NCBI GenBank assembly: GCA_021733925.1
Contig: JAIPJY010000028.1
Span: forward strand, 1-64,000
DNA length: 64,000 nt
Direction: 5' to 3'
DNA from: Prosthecobacter sp.
Lineage (GTDB): Bacteria > Verrucomicrobiota > Verrucomicrobiia > Verrucomicrobiales > Verrucomicrobiaceae
Part shown: one piece after another, positions 61,730-64,000 of the stretch
Position numbering within the stretch: the first letter of the stretch is position 1
Layout of the letters: each line of letters begins with the position of its first letter
Translations under genes and position numbers: made by a program
Notes under the pieces: model-generated
Seen by the model: the letters and a program-made list of their open reading frames with translations, nothing else
Databases searched by the model: none
Told to the model about the DNA's origin: nothing

Positions 61730-63436
61730 ATGAAAATTTTCCTCACACTCCTCTGCATTGCAGCTGCTCTCGGCGGCGGCTGGTTCCTTCGCGATCACTT
61801 TGGCGGCATGGCCATGGCAACAGCCACTCCGTCTGCTGAACGCAAAGTTCTCTTCTATCAAAGCGCCATGCATCCATGGATCAAAAGCGACAAACCCGGG
61901 CGCTGCACCATCTGCGGCATGGCGCTGACGCCGGTTTATGAAGGAGAGAAGGGGCTCGATGTATCGAGCGGTGGCGACACGGTGGTGCTCACGCAATCGC
62001 AGATCCAGGTGCTGCATGTCGAAACGGCCGAGGCCAAAGTGCAGCCGCTCAGCATGACCTTGCGCGTCGCCGGCAGTCTTGAGGAGGATGCCTCGCGCCA
62101 CCGGATTCTCTCCTCCTACATCGACGGCCGCATTGACAAGCTCTACGTGAACTTCATGGGAGCACAGATCAAGGAAGGGCAGCCGCTGGTGGAGTTTTAC
62201 AGCCCAACACTGCTCCAGGCCGAGCGCGACTATCGGCAGCTCACGGGTGATTTGAAAAAGAACACGGGCTTGCGCCTCCGTCAGATGGGGCTGGCTCCCG
62301 CGCAGATCGCGGCGCTTGAGACCAAGTCTGGTGACGCCCTGACCTCGCAGATTCTCGCCCCAGTCAGCGGTACCGTGGTGGAGCAGAAGGTGTTTGAAGG
62401 GCAGTACGTCAAGGAAGGGGATAAGCTCTTCGAGATCGCCGATTTCTCGACCATGTGGTTTCAGTTCCGCGCGTATGAGCAGGACATGCCATGGATTCAG
62501 ATCGGCCAAAGTGTGACGGTCACCACGCCATCGCTTCCGGGCAAATCCTTTGAAGGCAAGGTCACTTTCATCGATCCGAATTTCGATGATGCGACGCGCT
62601 CCACCAAGGTGCGCGTGGAACTGGCGAATCCGCTCATCAATGATCGCCGCATGCTTCTTTATCGCCTCTATGCGGATGGTGATTTGAAAGTGGATGTTCC
62701 ATCCGTTCTCGCCGTGCCGCGCTCGGCGGTGATTGAGGCCGGTCCGCAGGCTGTGGTCTATGTGGAGCAGGGCGGCGGTGCGTATGCGCGCACGGTGGTG
62801 AAACTGGGACGCCACGGCGACTCGCTGATTGAAATCATGTCCGGCCTCAAGGCGGGTGACCGGGTTGTGACAAACGGTAACCTGCTCATTGACGGGCAGG
62901 CGGAGATGAACCGCTCCTTCATGACCCCGGTGGAGCCTATGAAACCTGCCGCACCTCTTGCAGAGCTGACCGACAAACAAAAGCAGGCAATCGACGCCTT
63001 CATCAAGGTGGCGGATGCGATGGCCAAAGCCCTCGCTGCAGATGATCTGCCCGAGTTCAACAACGCCAGCGAGCCAGCGATGATGCTGACGGGTGACCTG
63101 GTGACCTCGCTGCGCTCACCCGAAGGCATTTCTGAAACACTCGATGCACTCGACAAGGCCCGGCATTTCCATGGCTTCGACGACATCGCCCAGGCACGAA
63201 TGGCTTTCCACAAATTCAGCGTCGCCGCCACCGCCGTACTGGAGCCGCTGCGCATGGCCGAAGGTGTGCCAGCCTTCGATGTGTGGGAATGCTTCATGGT
63301 GCATCAGGCCATTCCCGGTGCGCCGAAGAAGGGGCATTGGCTGCAGGCTCATGGTCGTGCCGGTGAAAATCCGTTCTTTGGCAAAGAGATGCTGAACTGC
63401 GCCAAGGAAATCAAACATGGAGGCGACAAGCCATGA
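61730..63436 (+). CDS. CusB-like efflux adaptor with HMBD metal-binding domain and DUF3347
   Basis: 568 residues. A TM or signal anchor at about 3-19. HMBD follows (FYQSAMHPWIKSDKPGRCTI): Met/His near 47-48 and Cys59-Cys62 with Met64 in CTICGM. The MFP core has lipoyl-like and barrel strands (ILAPVSGTVVEQKV). The C-terminal ~140 residues are DUF3347 (about 420-560), a helical domain often found with copper proteins and in CusB-type adaptors. This organisation is typical of Cu(I)/Ag(I) adaptors, so Cu+ is the best guess. It overlaps cusA's start by 4 bp (ATGA). Confidence 0.9.
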   Translation: MKIFLTLLCIAAALGGGWFLRDHFGGMAMATATPSAERKVLFYQSAMHPWIKSDKPGRCTICGMALTPVYEGEKGLDVSSGGDTVVLTQSQIQVLHVETAEAKVQPLSMTLRVAGSLEEDASRHRILSSYIDGRIDKLYVNFMGAQIKEGQPLVEFYSPTLLQAERDYRQLTGDLKKNTGLRLRQMGLAPAQIAALETKSGDALTSQILAPVSGTVVEQKVFEGQYVKEGDKLFEIADFSTMWFQFRAYEQDMPWIQIGQSVTVTTPSLPGKSFEGKVTFIDPNFDDATRSTKVRVELANPLINDRRMLLYRLYADGDLKVDVPSVLAVPRSAVIEAGPQAVVYVEQGGGAYARTVVKLGRHGDSLIEIMSGLKAGDRVVTNGNLLIDGQAEMNRSFMTPVEPMKPAAPLAELTDKQKQAIDAFIKVADAMAKALAADDLPEFNNASEPAMMLTGDLVTSLRSPEGISETLDALDKARHFHGFDDIAQARMAFHKFSVAATAVLEPLRMAEGVPAFDVWECFMVHQAIPGAPKKGHWLQAHGRAGENPFFGKEMLNCAKEIKHGGDKP

Positions 63437-64000
63437 TCGAGCGCATCATCGACTGGAGTCTGAAGAACCGCTTTCTCGTCGCGTGTGGAGCGCTGCTCAT
63501 CATCGCAATGGGTGTGCGTGCGATTTATCTCACGCCGGTGGATGCGATTCCTGATCTCACGGAGAACCAGGTGCTCGTCTATGCCGACTACATGGGCCGC
63601 AGTCCGCAGGAGGTGGAGGATCAGGTGACTTATCCACTGTCCACCGGCCTGCAGGGCCTCGCGGGTGTGAAGGAGGTGCGTGCGACGTCGATGTTCGGCT
63701 TCTCGCTGCTCACCATCATCTTCGAGGAGCGCATTGATCAATACTTTGCCCGCTCACGTGTGCTGGAGAGGCTGAACTACCTGCAAGGCGCGATGCCCGA
63801 AGGTGTGAAGCCGCAGCTTGGCCCTGATGCCTCGGGGTTGGGCTGGGTGTATCAGTACTATCTCGATGTCGATGCCACAAAGGCTCCGAACGGCGGCTAC
63901 GATCTGGCGGAACTGCGCTCACTGCAGGACTGGTACATCCGCTATCAACTCGCCAGCGTGCAGGGAGTGGCCGAGGTGGCGAGCATCGGCGGCTTTGTGA
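63433..64000 (+). CDS. CusA-like RND efflux pump (3' partial, runs off the window)
   Basis: The first 189 codons are in the window, and the frame is open to the end. The N-terminus is diagnostic: IIDWSLKNRFLVACGALLI (TM1), then PVDAIPDLTENQVLVYADY, RSPQEVEDQVTYPL and SMFGFSLLTIIFEE, as in CusA. The metal-binding and HME residues lie beyond the window. It starts within the adaptor stop (ATGA). Together with the two upstream genes it forms a tripartite pump, probably for Cu(I)/Ag(I). Confidence 0.92.
   Translation, partial: MIERIIDWSLKNRFLVACGALLIIAMGVRAIYLTPVDAIPDLTENQVLVYADYMGRSPQEVEDQVTYPLSTGLQGLAGVKEVRATSMFGFSLLTIIFEERIDQYFARSRVLERLNYLQGAMPEGVKPQLGPDASGLGWVYQYYLDVDATKAPNGGYDLAELRSLQDWYIRYQLASVQGVAEVASIGGFV

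Noticed and set aside
61547-62980. 477-codon open frame on the minus strand
   Set aside because: Antisense to the CusB-like gene, whose HMBD and adaptor motifs are clear.

Overview
The window looks like a chromosomal segment of a verrucomicrobium (Verrucomicrobiota, PVC superphylum), most like Prosthecobacter and relatives. This inference rests on gene content: a DUF1549/DUF1553 cytochrome, two DUF1501 Tat proteins, PVC-type CxxCH heme proteins, neutral-ceramidase-like secreted proteins, a sulfatase and many small secreted enzymes. DNA is GC-rich and coding is dense on both strands. No intergenic stretch exceeds about 255 bases. I saw no rRNA, tRNA, CRISPR array, transposase or phage gene.

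Layout. 1-2840: 3' end of a ceramidase-like/alpha-beta hydrolase fusion, then a secreted phospholipase C/S1-nuclease-like protein on the minus strand. 2909-12560: a plus-strand run for exported proteins (DUF1549/1553 diheme protein, PPC-domain protein, cytochrome-WD40 protein, two DUF1501 paralogs). 12594-20323: ceramidase-like protein, RidA, VanX-type dipeptidase, sugar-dehydrogenase-like/HEAT/CxxCH protein, FG-GAP protein and a second ceramidase-like protein. 20330-22486: an OmpR-type two-component pair on the minus strand. 22740-26054: an unusual three-gene unit (zinc-ribbon kinase-like protein, vWA protein, divergent adenylosuccinate-synthetase-like enzyme); this is my main candidate for an undescribed system. 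26147-38261: a mosaic YHYH/EF-hand/PEBP protein, a sulfatase with altered motifs, a hydroxyacid oxidase, TruD, an SGNH-like protein, a CBM9-like protein, a CehA/McbA-type PHP protein, a Tat FAD oxidoreductase and a small RNase III-like protein.

38283-43513: a minus-strand BlaI/M56 locus. The M56 protease carries secretin-like and STN-like domains where BlaR1 has a beta-lactam sensor. A partner protein with the same STN-like module is encoded upstream, and two BlaI-type dyads precede the repressor. 43640-49435: gap with a strong terminator, an MFS permease, rarD, ddl, and a divergent secreted N-acyl-D-amino-acid deacylase.

49512-64000: a metal-efflux region. It holds a two-component system, a TolC lipoprotein, an adaptor, an RND pump and an MFS permease. 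A minus-strand CnrYXH-like module (anti-sigma, periplasmic sensor, ECF sigma) and a Cys-rich lipoprotein follow. A second CusCBA-like set, preceded by a small Cys-rich exported protein, runs off the window end. The likely logic is two metal-sensing circuits, one two-component and one ECF, each beside its own tripartite pump.
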